Shown here piece after piece: positions 34,169 to 44,451 of a DNA stretch of 64,000 bases; within the stretch, counting starts at the first letter, position 1, and each line of letters starts with the position of its first letter. Below the pieces are notes generated by a model that was not told the origin of the DNA, ran no database searches, and saw nothing but the letters and a program-made list of their open reading frames with translations. The DNA is taken from positions 186,001-250,000 of the forward strand of contig NZ_QJSW01000005.1 of assembly GCF_003217495.1 (NCBI RefSeq), written 5' to 3'. The position numbers were made by a program, and so were the translations under genes. Origin of the DNA: Paenibacillus barcinonensis (lineage in GTDB: Bacteria > Bacillota > Bacilli > Paenibacillales > Paenibacillaceae).

Positions 34169-34368
34169 ATCAGAGGTAGGGGAAGGGAACTAGACTTTGG
34201 TTGGGGATAGAACTGGACTCGGGATTGTTTCAAATTCGCCATTTCTTGGGTACGATTGAAGCATACATAATATTTATATATTGAGCGATTCATCCACACA
34301 GGTAGAACGATTAATGTACACGTTAACGGACAAAAGAGAAACAATTCGCTGGAAGAAGGAGGAGGGGT

Positions 34369-34518
34369 ATGAAAAACATCAGAGTCATCACCCGATTCCT
34401 GTCTATCCTTGCGATAAGCTGCCTGTTATCCTTAACTGTGTTATCCGTATCAGCCCTTTGGATTCAACATACCGTAGATGCTGTACCTGCAGTAAGGCAG
34501 ACATTGGGACTCGACTAA
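34369..34518 (+). CDS. Small exported or membrane peptide
   Basis: A 49-aa frame with a very strong ribosome site (AGAAGGAGGAGGGG) just before its ATG. Residues about 9-31 form a hydrophobic helix after a basic start (MKNIRVITRF), ending in a short polar tail (QHTVDAVPAVRQTLGLD). It could be a signal-anchored small protein. It is 101 bases upstream of a lipoprotein gene and may belong to the same transcript. No homology is claimed. Confidence 0.6.
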   Translation: MKNIRVITRFLSILAISCLLSLTVLSVSALWIQHTVDAVPAVRQTLGLD

Positions 34519-34619
34519 ACAAAGGAGGGATGTGTAAGCTGCATACAGAAGCAAGCTTCTGATGTAACCACTTGACTTGTGAAATGACAACCTGAAACAA
34601 CGAGAAGGAGTGATATTTA

Positions 34620-35189
34620 ATGGTGAAAAAGAAAACATATGTATTGGCTTGCGCTGCGCTGGTTATGATGGTGGCATTAAGTGCTTGCAGCAGTTCTGCT
34701 GATCAGCCTAAAACTGAATCCGAAAAGGTGAATACGGAGGCCACATCTGGAACAGCGGAGCCAGCTGTCACAGATAATACAGATGAAACGGCGACGGATA
34801 CGGAAGCTGCATCTACTCCTGCTGCTTCAGAAGCTTCAACGGATGCAGGTCAAACCGTTGCGGCGGAAGATATGCCGGAGCACTTGCCTAAGGATTTCCC
34901 TTTACCAGAAGATGCCAAGGTTACGACAGCTACTTCTACAGAGAATGATGGAAAGAAATCCGCGATTCTGATCTTTACCACTGAGCAGGACATGAAGACG
35001 ATATCCAAGCTCTATAAGGATTATTTTACAAGCAAGAAACTGACAGATTCAGGACAAATAATAGATGAAAAAAATATCATTATTCAGGGCACTGAGCCCG
35101 ATCAGAAGCATAGCTGGTCTCTAATTGGCGGTGCGATGGCAAGTAAGCAAGGAGTTATCGAACTGACCTTGACATGGTCGGAGTCGTAA
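34620..35189 (+). CDS. Lipoprotein of unknown function
   Basis: A 189-aa lipoprotein with lipobox LSAC (Cys23), followed by a 65-residue low-complexity tether rich in Thr, Glu, Ala and Asp. The folded part (about 90-189) begins DMPEHLPKDFPLPEDAKV and ends ELTLTWSES, with alternating strands and one helix (MKTISKLYKDYFTSKKL). AGAAGGAGTG precedes the ATG. The family is not recognised; export and anchoring are clear. Confidence 0.75.
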   Translation: MVKKKTYVLACAALVMMVALSACSSSADQPKTESEKVNTEATSGTAEPAVTDNTDETATDTEAASTPAASEASTDAGQTVAAEDMPEHLPKDFPLPEDAKVTTATSTENDGKKSAILIFTTEQDMKTISKLYKDYFTSKKLTDSGQIIDEKNIIIQGTEPDQKHSWSLIGGAMASKQGVIELTLTWSES

Positions 35190-35283
35190 GATACCGCGTC
35201 GTTAAGAGTAAGAAAATGTTATAAGTGTGATTCGAACATAAATCCAGACAGAATCTTTATACAGGCTATTGTTTTTTTATCCA

Positions 35284-35338
35284 CACCTTGCATGGGGCGG
35301 CTTTAACGCGGCACCGCTGCAAGGTATTTTTTATTTAC
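35284..35338 (+). terminator. Terminator of the lipoprotein gene
   Basis: ACCTTGCA and TGCAAGGT arms with a GC-rich interior (GGGGCGGC / GCACCGC region), then ATTTTTTATTT. Confidence 0.8.
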
Positions 35339-35423
35339 ATCTGGAAACCTGACAAGTTACATGGTATGTTATATCCTTAGATAGACTTATAGACAAAAGA
35401 TTCAGACAGGGAGAGGATTAAAC

Positions 35424-36401
35424 ATGATTAAAGTTGGTATCGTAGGTTACGGGAATCTGGGAAAAGGTGTGGAAAAAGCGATTACCCAGAATGATGATCT
35501 GGAACTGGTTGCTATATTTACACGTCGTAATCCCGAGCAAATGGTGGCTGAAGGTACAGAAGCCCGCTTTGAGCACATCTCTGCGGCGGAGCAGTACATA
35601 GGCAAAATTGATGTCATGATTCTGTGCGGGGGTTCTGCAACGGATTTGCCGGAGCAGACGCCTGTTATCGCTAAATTGTTCAACACTGTAGACAGCTTTG
35701 ATACTCACGCGAAAATTCCTGAGTTCTACGAAGTCGTTAACACAGCAGCTGAGCAAGGTGGACATGTAAGCGTGATCTCCACAGGCTGGGACCCAGGGTT
35801 GTTCTCCATGAATCGTCTGCTGGCCCAATCCATTCTGCCTGAAGGCAAAGAATATACATTTTGGGGAAAAGGCGTAAGCCAAGGCCACTCGGATGCGATT
35901 CGTCGTGTTCCGGGTGTAAAAGCGGGCGTACAATACACGGTACCCGTAGAAGAAGTAATTGACCGTATCCGTTCAGGAGAAACACCAGAGCTGTCCACAC
36001 GCGAGAAACATCTGCGTCAATGTTATGTGGTGGCGGAGGAAGGTGCGAACCAGGATGAAATTCGTGCAACGATTGTGAATATGCCGAACTATTTCTCAGA
36101 CTACGATACGACCGTTACCTTCATCAGTGAAGAAGAACTGAAATCCGAGCATGCAGGCATGCCGCACGGTGGCTTTGTTATTCGTAGCGGAGTTACAGGC
36201 AACGGGCAGAAACAAATTATTGAATTCGGCCTGAAGCTGGATAGCAACCCGGAATTCACAGCCAGTGTACTTGTGGCCTATGCCCGGGCAGCACAGCGTT
36301 TGAGCCAGGAAGGACATAAAGGGGCCAAGACCGTATTTGATATTCCACTGGGCCATTTGTCTCCAAAATCGGCTGCAGACCTTCGCCGTGACCTGCTGTA
36401 G
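35424..36401 (+). CDS. ddh: meso-Diaminopimelate D-dehydrogenase
   Basis: A 325-aa NADP-dependent oxidoreductase that converts tetrahydrodipicolinate and ammonia directly to meso-diaminopimelate, the peptidoglycan and lysine precursor. The N-terminal Rossmann loop is VGIVGYGNLGKGVE; the substrate domain shows STGWDPGLFSMNR near residue 115, SQGHSDAIRRVPGVK near 153, and the C-terminal GHLSPKSAADLRRDLL. Length matches the family. AGGGAGAGG precedes the ATG. It is monocistronic and followed by a perfect terminator. Confidence 0.94.
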   Translation: MIKVGIVGYGNLGKGVEKAITQNDDLELVAIFTRRNPEQMVAEGTEARFEHISAAEQYIGKIDVMILCGGSATDLPEQTPVIAKLFNTVDSFDTHAKIPEFYEVVNTAAEQGGHVSVISTGWDPGLFSMNRLLAQSILPEGKEYTFWGKGVSQGHSDAIRRVPGVKAGVQYTVPVEEVIDRIRSGETPELSTREKHLRQCYVVAEEGANQDEIRATIVNMPNYFSDYDTTVTFISEEELKSEHAGMPHGGFVIRSGVTGNGQKQIIEFGLKLDSNPEFTASVLVAYARAAQRLSQEGHKGAKTVFDIPLGHLSPKSAADLRRDLL

Positions 36402-36428
36402 TATTCATGTATAGTATTCTTATTATTG

Positions 36429-36467
36429 AAAAAAAGCTCGCCCTTCTACGAGAGGGCGAGCTTTTTG
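36429..36467. terminator. Bidirectional terminator between ddh and the pentapeptide gene
   Basis: AAAAAGCTCGCCCT and AGGGCGAGCTTTTT arms; T runs are present on both strands. Confidence 0.92.
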
Positions 36468-36480
36468 GCACTCTATTTGT

Positions 36481-37341
36481 TTAACGCCAGTGGGAGGGTG
36501 TCTGCAGATGTTCAGGCAGCCGTGTAGCAGTGTCTCCCTTCGCTGCATTGAGCTGAGCCTGTGTCAGGAAGATTGCGCCGCGAAGATCGGCTCCACCGAG
36601 CTCTGTATCCCGCAGGTCTGCTCCAATCCAATCCGCGTTCCGAGCATCGGCATGACGCAGGTTAGCGGCGATCATAAGCGCGCCCCGGAAGCTGGCACCT
36701 CGCAGATCGGCACCCTGAAGATTGGCTCCTAGGAAGTCCATACCCCTGTGTTTTTTGGTCTTGGACTTCTTGGAAGCAGACGTAGCTGCCGGAGCGCTTC
36801 CCCGTACCCGCTCACTCGCCTGAATCAACAGGGCGTTCACGTTTGCGCGATGACTTGTAATATCTAACTGCAGCAAGGCTGCTGGCTCAAGCTCACTCAA
36901 GCGTGCTACGTCTGGATAGATTTCATCCAGAGCAGTATGCAGCGAAGACGTATCTGGCCGCATCAAGACCTCTCTCATATAACTGATCAGCTCATGAATC
37001 TGACGCAGAACAGGCAGACAGTCAAACATCTCCCGCGCCGATTGAGGGTGGGTTCGCCAGCTTCTGCCTGCATACGTCACCTGTGACAGCTTCTGGCCCG
37101 CACCAAAGCAATCATAGACGGTACAGCCCTTGAAGCCTTTCTGGCGAAGCTGGGTATGGATACCGCAGCGATCATCCTCACGCAGATTGGGACAGGGCGT
37201 GCCACTGGCCTTGTCAAAAGCAAAATCGGAAGATTTTCCATAAGGCAAGGCGACACAGCAGAGCCCGAAACACTGCTCACAGTCTGCTTGCAGATGAGGG
37301 TTCTCGCTGCCAATGAATGATACGTTAGACAAAATACACAC
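36481..37341 (-). CDS. Cys-rich plus pentapeptide-repeat protein
   Basis: A 286-aa two-part protein. Residues about 20-75 are cysteine-rich (CEQCFGLCC, later CPNLREDDRCGIH and GCTVYDCFGAG), resembling YkgJ-type metal clusters. A helical middle section follows, then a Ser/Lys linker (TSASKKSKTKKHRG). From about residue 200 to 265 there are consecutive pentapeptide repeats of the A(D/N)LRG type (ANLQGADLRGASFRGALMIA), forming a right-handed beta helix. The combination suggests a metal-binding head on a repeat scaffold; the role is unknown. The gene is transcribed toward ddh. Confidence 0.82.
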   Translation of the reverse strand: MCILSNVSFIGSENPHLQADCEQCFGLCCVALPYGKSSDFAFDKASGTPCPNLREDDRCGIHTQLRQKGFKGCTVYDCFGAGQKLSQVTYAGRSWRTHPQSAREMFDCLPVLRQIHELISYMREVLMRPDTSSLHTALDEIYPDVARLSELEPAALLQLDITSHRANVNALLIQASERVRGSAPAATSASKKSKTKKHRGMDFLGANLQGADLRGASFRGALMIAANLRHADARNADWIGADLRDTELGGADLRGAIFLTQAQLNAAKGDTATRLPEHLQTPSHWR

Positions 37342-37521
37342 TTCCTTATCAGAATAAAAGCAAATTTAATTCATATTCAGGAATATCATAAGGTCACTAA
37401 CACTTTACCATTGTCAGATATTCACTTCAATTGAAAAGAGAGATTAATCTTCTCCCATTTCTAATGACAATGCGAAGCGTAACTATGATAGAATACGAAC
37501 TGCATATGGAGGTGTTAGAAG

Positions 37522-37959
37522 GTGGACAGAATAAAAGTGCGTCAGGCTGTTCAAGCGGACACGGAGCAACTGGCGGATTTACGAGCTTTGGTGCTGCGTG
37601 AGGATTTGACACGTTTGGGCCGATATGACGAGATCAGGGTCAGGGAGCGTTTTCGCAACACGTTCCACCCGGAGCATACACACATTTTGGAACAGGAAGG
37701 CATCTTGATGGGCTGTGTGGCGTTAAAACCGGTAGAAGGGGGGCTTTTGCTAGAGCACTTCTATATTCATCCGAAGTATCAGGGCAAGTCCTTGGGTACG
37801 AAGGTGCTTAATCTGCTGCTGGAACAGGAAGAGGTCAGGGGAAAGGGTATAACGCTGAATGTGCTACAAGGAAGTCCTGCACAGCGCTTGTATGAACGTT
37901 TCGGATTTATCGTAGATCATGAGGATGAAGTAGATGTGTTCATGACCCGAAATAACTGA
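37522..37959 (+). CDS. GNAT family N-acetyltransferase
   Basis: A 145-aa acetyltransferase starting with GTG after AGGTGTTAGAAG. The acetyl-CoA site is in YIHPKYQGKSLGTKVLNLLL (Q-x-x-S-L-G), and the late strands LNVLQGSPAQRLYERFGF fit the GNAT core. The substrate is unknown. Single gene between the pentapeptide gene (divergent) and a long terminator. Confidence 0.88.
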   Translation: MDRIKVRQAVQADTEQLADLRALVLREDLTRLGRYDEIRVRERFRNTFHPEHTHILEQEGILMGCVALKPVEGGLLLEHFYIHPKYQGKSLGTKVLNLLLEQEEVRGKGITLNVLQGSPAQRLYERFGFIVDHEDEVDVFMTRNN

Positions 37960-37998
37960 ATGATCAGAGTTCATTGCATATTGGAGTACTGGCTAAGA

Positions 37999-38063
37999 TA
38001 AAAAAGCCTTCCCTTTAAACGATAGCCTGGAGAAGCTACGGAACGAAGGAAAGGCTTTTTTGG
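37999..38063. terminator. Bidirectional terminator between the GNAT gene and gdhA
   Basis: AAAAAGCCTT.CC and GG.AAGGCTTTTTT arms with a large interior that can form a second stem; it serves two convergent genes. Confidence 0.8.
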
Positions 38064-38095
38064 ATTTATTTCGTAACAATGCGCAGCAGAGTAAC

Positions 38096-39804
<1,709 letters not shown>

Positions 39805-39882
39805 ATGATGAAGAGTAACAACAAGCGAATCAACGTGGAGAACAAGGCGTGCATAGGAGGTGAAATCTACTATGAACCGTAG
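39805..39882 (+). CDS. Putative 25-codon leader peptide
   Basis: ATG 39805 (or 39808) follows AGAAGGAGG. The peptide begins MMKSNNKRINVENK and ends overlapping the start of the Gre-like gene by 11 bases, so its translation could affect that gene. No known motif. Confidence 0.4.
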   Translation: MMKSNNKRINVENKACIGGEIYYEP

Positions 39883-40399
39883 AAATCCACTTGACAACCG
39901 CAGAGAAAAGCTGGTAAGTCAGCTGTTGACCCTGGGCGAAGAGAAAAGGACATTTCTTGACGCTTATTTTGACGTGCATAATCCTGAGCGTGTGCAGTTG
40001 GATAAGCAACTGATGGCATATACAGAGCGGGTGGAGCAGCTGCTTGCCGGGCCGGATGAACGGTTGGGTTCTGTTGTGCTGATTGGCAGCCGAATTGAAC
40101 TCGAATATGTTGATTTTCATACATCAGATACGTTAATGATCGTTATGCCAGAGGAAGCAGACCCGGATGAGGGGCATATTTCATTTCTTTCTCCTGTGGG
40201 GCGTCAACTGCTGCTCGGAGAGAAGGGCGAAATTCGCTCCATTTATACCCCTTCGGGTTCCATGAGGATACGTGTTGCCAATATTGGATGGGCTTCGGAA
40301 CAAAACTCGGAGCAGGTGCAGCATCCTGAGCAACTGGATGAACCGGATGCCAACTCTCTGCATGGCTCATCCCGGGGAGGTGCAGACCATGCATTTTAA
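39872..40399 (+). CDS. GreA/GreB-like C-terminal domain protein
   Basis: A 175-aa protein. ATG 39872 has AGGAGGTG at good spacing. A short helical N-terminus (about 1-65) is followed by the FKBP-like domain of Gre factors (SVVLIGSRIELEYVD, MPEEADPDEGHISFLSPVGRQLL, then YTPSGSMRIRVANI). The long antiparallel coiled coil with the catalytic acidic tip of true GreA is too short here, so it may bind RNA polymerase without cleavage activity or have another partner. It overlaps khtT by 11 bases, so it is part of the antiporter operon. Confidence 0.82.
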   Translation: MNRRNPLDNRREKLVSQLLTLGEEKRTFLDAYFDVHNPERVQLDKQLMAYTERVEQLLAGPDERLGSVVLIGSRIELEYVDFHTSDTLMIVMPEEADPDEGHISFLSPVGRQLLLGEKGEIRSIYTPSGSMRIRVANIGWASEQNSEQVQHPEQLDEPDANSLHGSSRGGADHAF

Positions 40400-40895
40400 A
40401 GAAACGGATCTGCCAGGTATTGGGCGCAAGTACTGGCTTCATACCCGCAGCGGGGAGCATCTTGTCATTGTGGTGCATAATGATGAGCGTCGCGATCTGT
40501 TCCACATGGAGTCAGGAGAGCATGCGGAAGAGCTTGGAGATATGGTATCTCTTGTAACTCTTGACGATGATGAAGCGAGAGCAGTGGCGGCTATTGTTGG
40601 TGGTATGACGTATAAACCCCAGTTCCAGAATGAACGGGAAGTCATGCTGGAAGGACTGCTCATTGAGTGGCTTCGCATCGAACCTCATGCTGCTTGTGTG
40701 GGGAAGACCATTGGGGAGCTGAATATTCGGCAGGTGACGGGTGTGGCTATTCTGGCTGCGGTTGACAAGGAGAAGGAAAAACAATTTAATCCAGGGCCGG
40801 AGTACGTTTTTACGAGTGGCGCAACAATTGTTGTCGCAGGTGAACGTGAACAGCTCAAGCAGCTCAAACAATGGTTGACCGATGGGCGGATGTAG
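40389..40895 (+). CDS. khtT: K+/H+ antiporter regulatory subunit, RCK_C domain
   Basis: A 168-aa cytoplasmic protein. ATG 40389 follows GGGGAGGTG. Residues about 85-165 are a TrkA-C/RCK_C domain (GKTIGELNIRQVTGVAILAAVDKEK, FNPGPEYVFTSGATIVVAGEREQL), which in Bacillus KhtT binds c-di-AMP and gates the antiporter. The N-terminal 75 residues match the KhtT assembly part. Three bases separate its stop from khtU. Confidence 0.9.
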   Translation: MHFKETDLPGIGRKYWLHTRSGEHLVIVVHNDERRDLFHMESGEHAEELGDMVSLVTLDDDEARAVAAIVGGMTYKPQFQNEREVMLEGLLIEWLRIEPHAACVGKTIGELNIRQVTGVAILAAVDKEKEKQFNPGPEYVFTSGATIVVAGEREQLKQLKQWLTDGRM

Positions 40896-40898
40896 CGT

Positions 40899-42104
40899 AT
40901 GGATATGCTCATATTCGAAGTGGGGGTTGCCGTTGCGCTGATTACACTTACGGGATTAATATCTGCACGACTACGATTTTCGGTTATTCCATTTTACATT
41001 CTGGTTGGTATGGCCGTTGGACCGCATGCACCACAGTTTGGCATTGTGGATTTACGATTTATCGAAAGCTCGTCTTTTATTGAATTTATGGGCAGGCTGG
41101 GTATTTTATTTTTATTATTCTATTTGGGCCTGGAGTTCTCGGTCTCCCGGTTGTTAAAATCGGGGAAGGCGATTCTCACGGGTGGCATATTCTATGTCGG
41201 CTTGAATTTTGTATCAGGACTGCTGCTGGGCTGGTTTATGAATCTGCCCCTTCAGGAAACGATGGTTGTGTGCGGTATTATGACGAGTTCTTCAACCGCT
41301 ATCGTAGCCAAGGTGCTCGTAGATCTGAAACGAACGGCTAATCCCGAGACTGAAATTATTATGGGTATGATTATGTTTGATGACTTGTTCATTGCGATTC
41401 ACATCTCCATTCTGACTGGACTTGTGCTTAGCGGGGCGACTTCACTGGGAAGTGTGCTGCTGGTATCGCTGTCTGCTTTGCTGTTTATTGTGCTGTTCCT
41501 GATTATCGGCAGGAAGAGTATTAAATATATAGATAAGGCGCTGAATATCAAGTCATCGGAGTTATTTCTGCTGACCATCATGACACTGCTTTTCCTGGTG
41601 GCTGGTTTCTCGGAGACTCTACATGTAGCTGAGGCCATCGGGGCGCTAATGATTGGACTTGTGCTTGGTGAATCCAGACATGTCAGCCGGATTGAGCAGC
41701 AGATTATGCCGTTTAAAGACTTTTTTGGTGCCCTGTTTTTCTTCAGTTTTGGCCTCACAATTGATCCATCCTCCCTTGGTGGAGCAGTAGGCATGACCTT
41801 GATTGCGGTTGTTCTGACCATTGTGAGCAACTTTGGTGCAGGCATGATTGCAGGGAAAATGGCTGGAGTCTCGACCAAGGCATCATTAAATGTCGGCTTC
41901 ACACTGGTATCCCGCGGAGAGTTCTCGATCATCATGGCTAACATCGGTAAAGCTGGAGGGCTCATGGCTTCCATTCAATCCTTTGCGGTATTATATGTGC
42001 TTATTCTCGCTGTACTTGGGCCAATTCTGACCAAAGAATCTCCTAAGCTCTACGCGCGTTATGAACGAATGAGAAATCGCACCAAACAAAAGGAAGCAGG
42101 ATAA
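40899..42104 (+). CDS. khtU: K+/H+ antiporter, CPA2 family
   Basis: A 401-aa membrane protein with 11-13 hydrophobic helices, of the monovalent cation:proton antiporter-2 family. Typical are the conserved LGLEFSVSRLLK segment, the ion-site region MTSSSTAIVAKVL and MIMFDDLFIAIHI with an Asp pair, and EAIGALMIGLVLGES. It exports K+ in exchange for H+ under control of the preceding KhtT. A strong terminator follows, ending a three-gene operon (Gre-like, khtT, khtU). Confidence 0.92.
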   Translation: MDMLIFEVGVAVALITLTGLISARLRFSVIPFYILVGMAVGPHAPQFGIVDLRFIESSSFIEFMGRLGILFLLFYLGLEFSVSRLLKSGKAILTGGIFYVGLNFVSGLLLGWFMNLPLQETMVVCGIMTSSSTAIVAKVLVDLKRTANPETEIIMGMIMFDDLFIAIHISILTGLVLSGATSLGSVLLVSLSALLFIVLFLIIGRKSIKYIDKALNIKSSELFLLTIMTLLFLVAGFSETLHVAEAIGALMIGLVLGESRHVSRIEQQIMPFKDFFGALFFFSFGLTIDPSSLGGAVGMTLIAVVLTIVSNFGAGMIAGKMAGVSTKASLNVGFTLVSRGEFSIIMANIGKAGGLMASIQSFAVLYVLILAVLGPILTKESPKLYARYERMRNRTKQKEAG

Positions 42105-42112
42105 GTAAGATC

Positions 42113-42168
42113 GGCGTCACACTTGACTGGAAAGATAGATATCTTCCAAGTGTGGCGCTTTTTTTATT
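42113..42168 (+). terminator. Terminator of the khtTU operon
   Basis: GCGTCACACTTG and CAAGTGTGGCGC arms with an inner AGATA / TATCT pairing, then seven Ts. Confidence 0.9.
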
Positions 42169-42294
42169 GTGCTTGAAAGCGGGACTTTCGATGTGATTTT
42201 GCAGAAAGGGATTTAAAAATTTTAAAATATATGTAAAATTATGCTATCAGATGTCTTTTGCTAACAGAATTCGAAGGAATAAGGAGGAATGACC

Positions 42295-43011
42295 ATGAGC
42301 AAGAAAAGTAAATTCCAACGCCTCAGATGGTCAGCCACAGGTCTGCTGCTCGGTCTCGTCTTTTTTGCTCTCCCCGCATCTGCTGCCTGGAATGATACAT
42401 ATCAAGGATATGCCACGTACACAGGCTCCGGGTACTCAGGTGGTGCTGTGCTGCTTGACCCGATTCCGGCGAACATGAAGATTACCGCACTCAATCCATA
42501 CCAACTCAATTATAATGGGGTCAAAGCTGCTTTGGCTGGAGCTTACCTGGAAGTGCAGGGACCCAAAGGGAAAACCGTAGTCTATGTAACGGATCTTTAC
42601 CCGGAAGGAGCCAGCGGGGCATTAGACCTTTCGCCTAATGCGTTTAACCAGATCGGTGATCCCCAGGCAGGTAAAATTGATATTAGCTGGAAGGTAGTCA
42701 AAGCTCCGATTGAAGGGAATGTGTCTTATCGGATCAAGGAAGGTAGCAGTCAGTGGTGGGCAGCCATTCAGGTTCGCCATCATAAGTATCCAGTGCTGAA
42801 GTTTGAAGTGAAGCAGAAGGATGGCACATGGCTTAATCTCGAAAAACAGGATTATAACCATTTCCTTGGTACCGGGCTGGGTAAGGAGGCATTGAGCATT
42901 CAGATCACCGATATTCGGGGTCAAGTTCTGTATGATACCATTCCGGCCCTGCCAAACGATGGATCAGGCGGTGCATACATCGTACCGGGGAACGTGCAGT
43001 TCCCGGATTAA
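42295..43011 (+). CDS. Bacterial expansin (EXLX/YoaJ type)
   Basis: A 238-aa secreted protein that loosens cell-wall polysaccharide networks without hydrolysis. ATG 42295 is seven bases after AAGGAGG; an ATG at 42289 is too close to it. The signal peptide ends near ASAAW. Domain 1 is a double-psi barrel (GYATYTGSGYSGGAVLLDPI, with VYVTDLYPEGASGALDLSPNAF containing the key Asp), and domain 2 (about 140-238) is the CBM63 cellulose-binding fold (QWWAAIQVRHHKYPVLKFEV). It fits the plant-polymer lifestyle of the window. Monocistronic. Confidence 0.92.
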   Translation: MSKKSKFQRLRWSATGLLLGLVFFALPASAAWNDTYQGYATYTGSGYSGGAVLLDPIPANMKITALNPYQLNYNGVKAALAGAYLEVQGPKGKTVVYVTDLYPEGASGALDLSPNAFNQIGDPQAGKIDISWKVVKAPIEGNVSYRIKEGSSQWWAAIQVRHHKYPVLKFEVKQKDGTWLNLEKQDYNHFLGTGLGKEALSIQITDIRGQVLYDTIPALPNDGSGGAYIVPGNVQFPD

Positions 43012-43048
43012 TTGATATATGTTATAAAAAGAAGCATGTCATAGACTC

Positions 43049-43086
43049 GCCGTAACACAAAGTCGTACATGGTACGGCTTTTTTTT
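43049..43086 (+). terminator. Terminator of the expansin gene
   Basis: GCCGTA and TACGGC arms with a partly paired interior, followed by eight Ts. Confidence 0.75.
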
Positions 43087-43197
43087 ATGTGTGATATCAT
43101 TGATTTGGGTGAGTGTAAGGAAACGGAGAATAACCATGAGGAAGCGTTTGCCATCATATCAGACAACACACTTGTATTCGAAGCAGTATCAGGCTTT

Positions 43198-43249
43198 GAT
43201 TTTTGTTATTGCAACGTGATGAGGATTTTTGTTATTGCAACATGATGAA
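43198..43249. repeat. Tandem duplication, 2 x 26 bases
   Basis: Two adjacent copies of a 26-base unit beginning GATTTTTGTTATTGCAAC differ at one or two positions. They lie in the region upstream of the cyclase gene. Confidence 0.85.
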
Positions 43250-43319
43250 GGTTCACCAATGTGTAACATTGCGATATAATTGGGGAAATTGTTTCCATTC
43301 TGCATATGAGGTGAAACGG

Positions 43320-44057
43320 ATGACTAATGAACTCATTCAAGCCATTCAGCTGTTAAAAGAAAAGAAGTGGGTAGACTTGACCCATACCTTCGGTCCGGCA
43401 TCTCCGCACTTCTCGGCGTTTGATGCTGCGCAGTTTGATACGCTGTTTAACCATGATCAAGGCTTCTTCGCTCAGAGCTTCAAGTTCCCTGGTCAGTACG
43501 GCACTCATATGGATGCCCCGATTCATTTTGTACGTGATACGCGTTATCTGGATGAGCTGGGACTCAAAGAACTTGTGCTGCCGCTGGTGGTGATTGATCA
43601 GTCTGCTGCCGTGAAGAGCAACCCTGATTTTACCTTGGAAGTCGATCATATCATTGAATTCGAAAGAGAACACGGCAAGATTGAAGCAGGCAGCTTCGTA
43701 GCCCTGCGGACGGACTGGAGCAAGCGCTGGCCGAGCCATGAAGACTTTGACAATAAGGATGCTGACGGGAACTGCCATGCACCGGGATGGTCTGTTGCTG
43801 CACTGACTTTCCTGTTTGAAGAACGGAACATTAAAGCAATCGGACACGAAACGTTTGATACGGACGCTGCTGTAGATTATCAAAAGAATGGGGCTCTTCT
43901 GGCCGAGTATTATGTGCTTGCTCAGGATACATATCAGGTAGAACTGTTAACGAATCTGGATCAGGTCCCTGCCAAAGGTGCTGTCATCTTTAACATTGTA
44001 CCCAAAGCGGAGAAAGCATCCGGGTTTCCAGTGCGTTCATTTGCCATTTTGCCCTAA
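43320..44057 (+). CDS. Cyclase family protein (kynurenine formamidase-like)
   Basis: A 245-aa metal-dependent hydrolase. ATG 43320 follows GAGGTG and is preferred to an upstream ATG at 43203, which has no ribosome site. The family signature is WVDLTHTFGPASPHFS near residue 18 and the metal site GQYGTHMDAPIHF near 60; later GWSVAALTFLFEERNIKAIGHETFDTD fits the same fold. Members open formyl-amides or cyclic amides; the substrate cannot be assigned. Monocistronic, with a hairpin after it. Confidence 0.88.
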   Translation: MTNELIQAIQLLKEKKWVDLTHTFGPASPHFSAFDAAQFDTLFNHDQGFFAQSFKFPGQYGTHMDAPIHFVRDTRYLDELGLKELVLPLVVIDQSAAVKSNPDFTLEVDHIIEFEREHGKIEAGSFVALRTDWSKRWPSHEDFDNKDADGNCHAPGWSVAALTFLFEERNIKAIGHETFDTDAAVDYQKNGALLAEYYVLAQDTYQVELLTNLDQVPAKGAVIFNIVPKAEKASGFPVRSFAILP

Positions 44058-44092
44058 TCATCTATATATACTTAAATATATGTAGTAAATCC

Positions 44093-44125
44093 GGGGAGGC
44101 TTATCGAGCCTCCTATTTGTTTATA
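44093..44125 (+). terminator. Terminator of the cyclase gene
   Basis: GGGAGGC and GCCTCC arms around TTATCGA, then TATTTGTTT; it also lies just after the convergent small gene. Confidence 0.75.
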
Positions 44126-44127
44126 AT

Positions 44128-44331
44128 CTATTGCTTGTGACTTGATGAGGAATCCGGGCTAAATCGTTCAGAAATACTCTTCCTGATCTTTCGCCGTCGC
44201 AACCAGCGTTTAAATACCCCTTCTTCTTTGCGTTCCTGCAATGTTTCCTTCAAGCCTTGAATCATGAACTCGGATCGGCGTCTGTCGTCGCGGCTAATTC
44301 TACGCAATTCTTTAATAAATTTGTCATCCAT
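44128..44331 (-). CDS. Small basic helical protein, probably SOS-induced
   Basis: A 67-aa protein very rich in Arg and Lys (ELRRISRDDRRRSEFMIQ, then FKRWLRRRKIRKSISERF), helical, with no membrane helix or signal. GCGAGGC precedes the ATG by about 8 bases on the minus strand. Its promoter, 35-60 bases upstream, has a LexA box between -35 and -10, so expression should rise on DNA damage. The family is not recognised; a nucleic acid contact or membrane-surface role is possible given the charge. Confidence 0.7.
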   Translation of the reverse strand: MDDKFIKELRRISRDDRRRSEFMIQGLKETLQERKEEGVFKRWLRRRKIRKSISERFSPDSSSSHKQ

Positions 44332-44365
44332 CGCATTGTGCCTCGCTCATTTAGTGTATATAAAC

Positions 44366-44394
44366 ATTATACCGAACATACGTTCTTTTATCAA
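44366..44394 (-). promoter_or_regulatory. LexA-controlled promoter
   Basis: On the minus strand TTGATA (44394-44389) and TATAAT (44371-44366) are 17 bases apart. The spacer contains AGAACGTATGTTCG (44386-44373), matching the Gram-positive SOS box CGAACRNRYGTTYG at 13 of 14 positions. A repressor bound there would cover both promoter boxes. Confidence 0.85.
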
Positions 44395-44451
44395 GTTTTA
44401 CCTTCTCATGATCAGCGAATTTCAATTCGTGAAATGGAGCACAGGAAGAGT

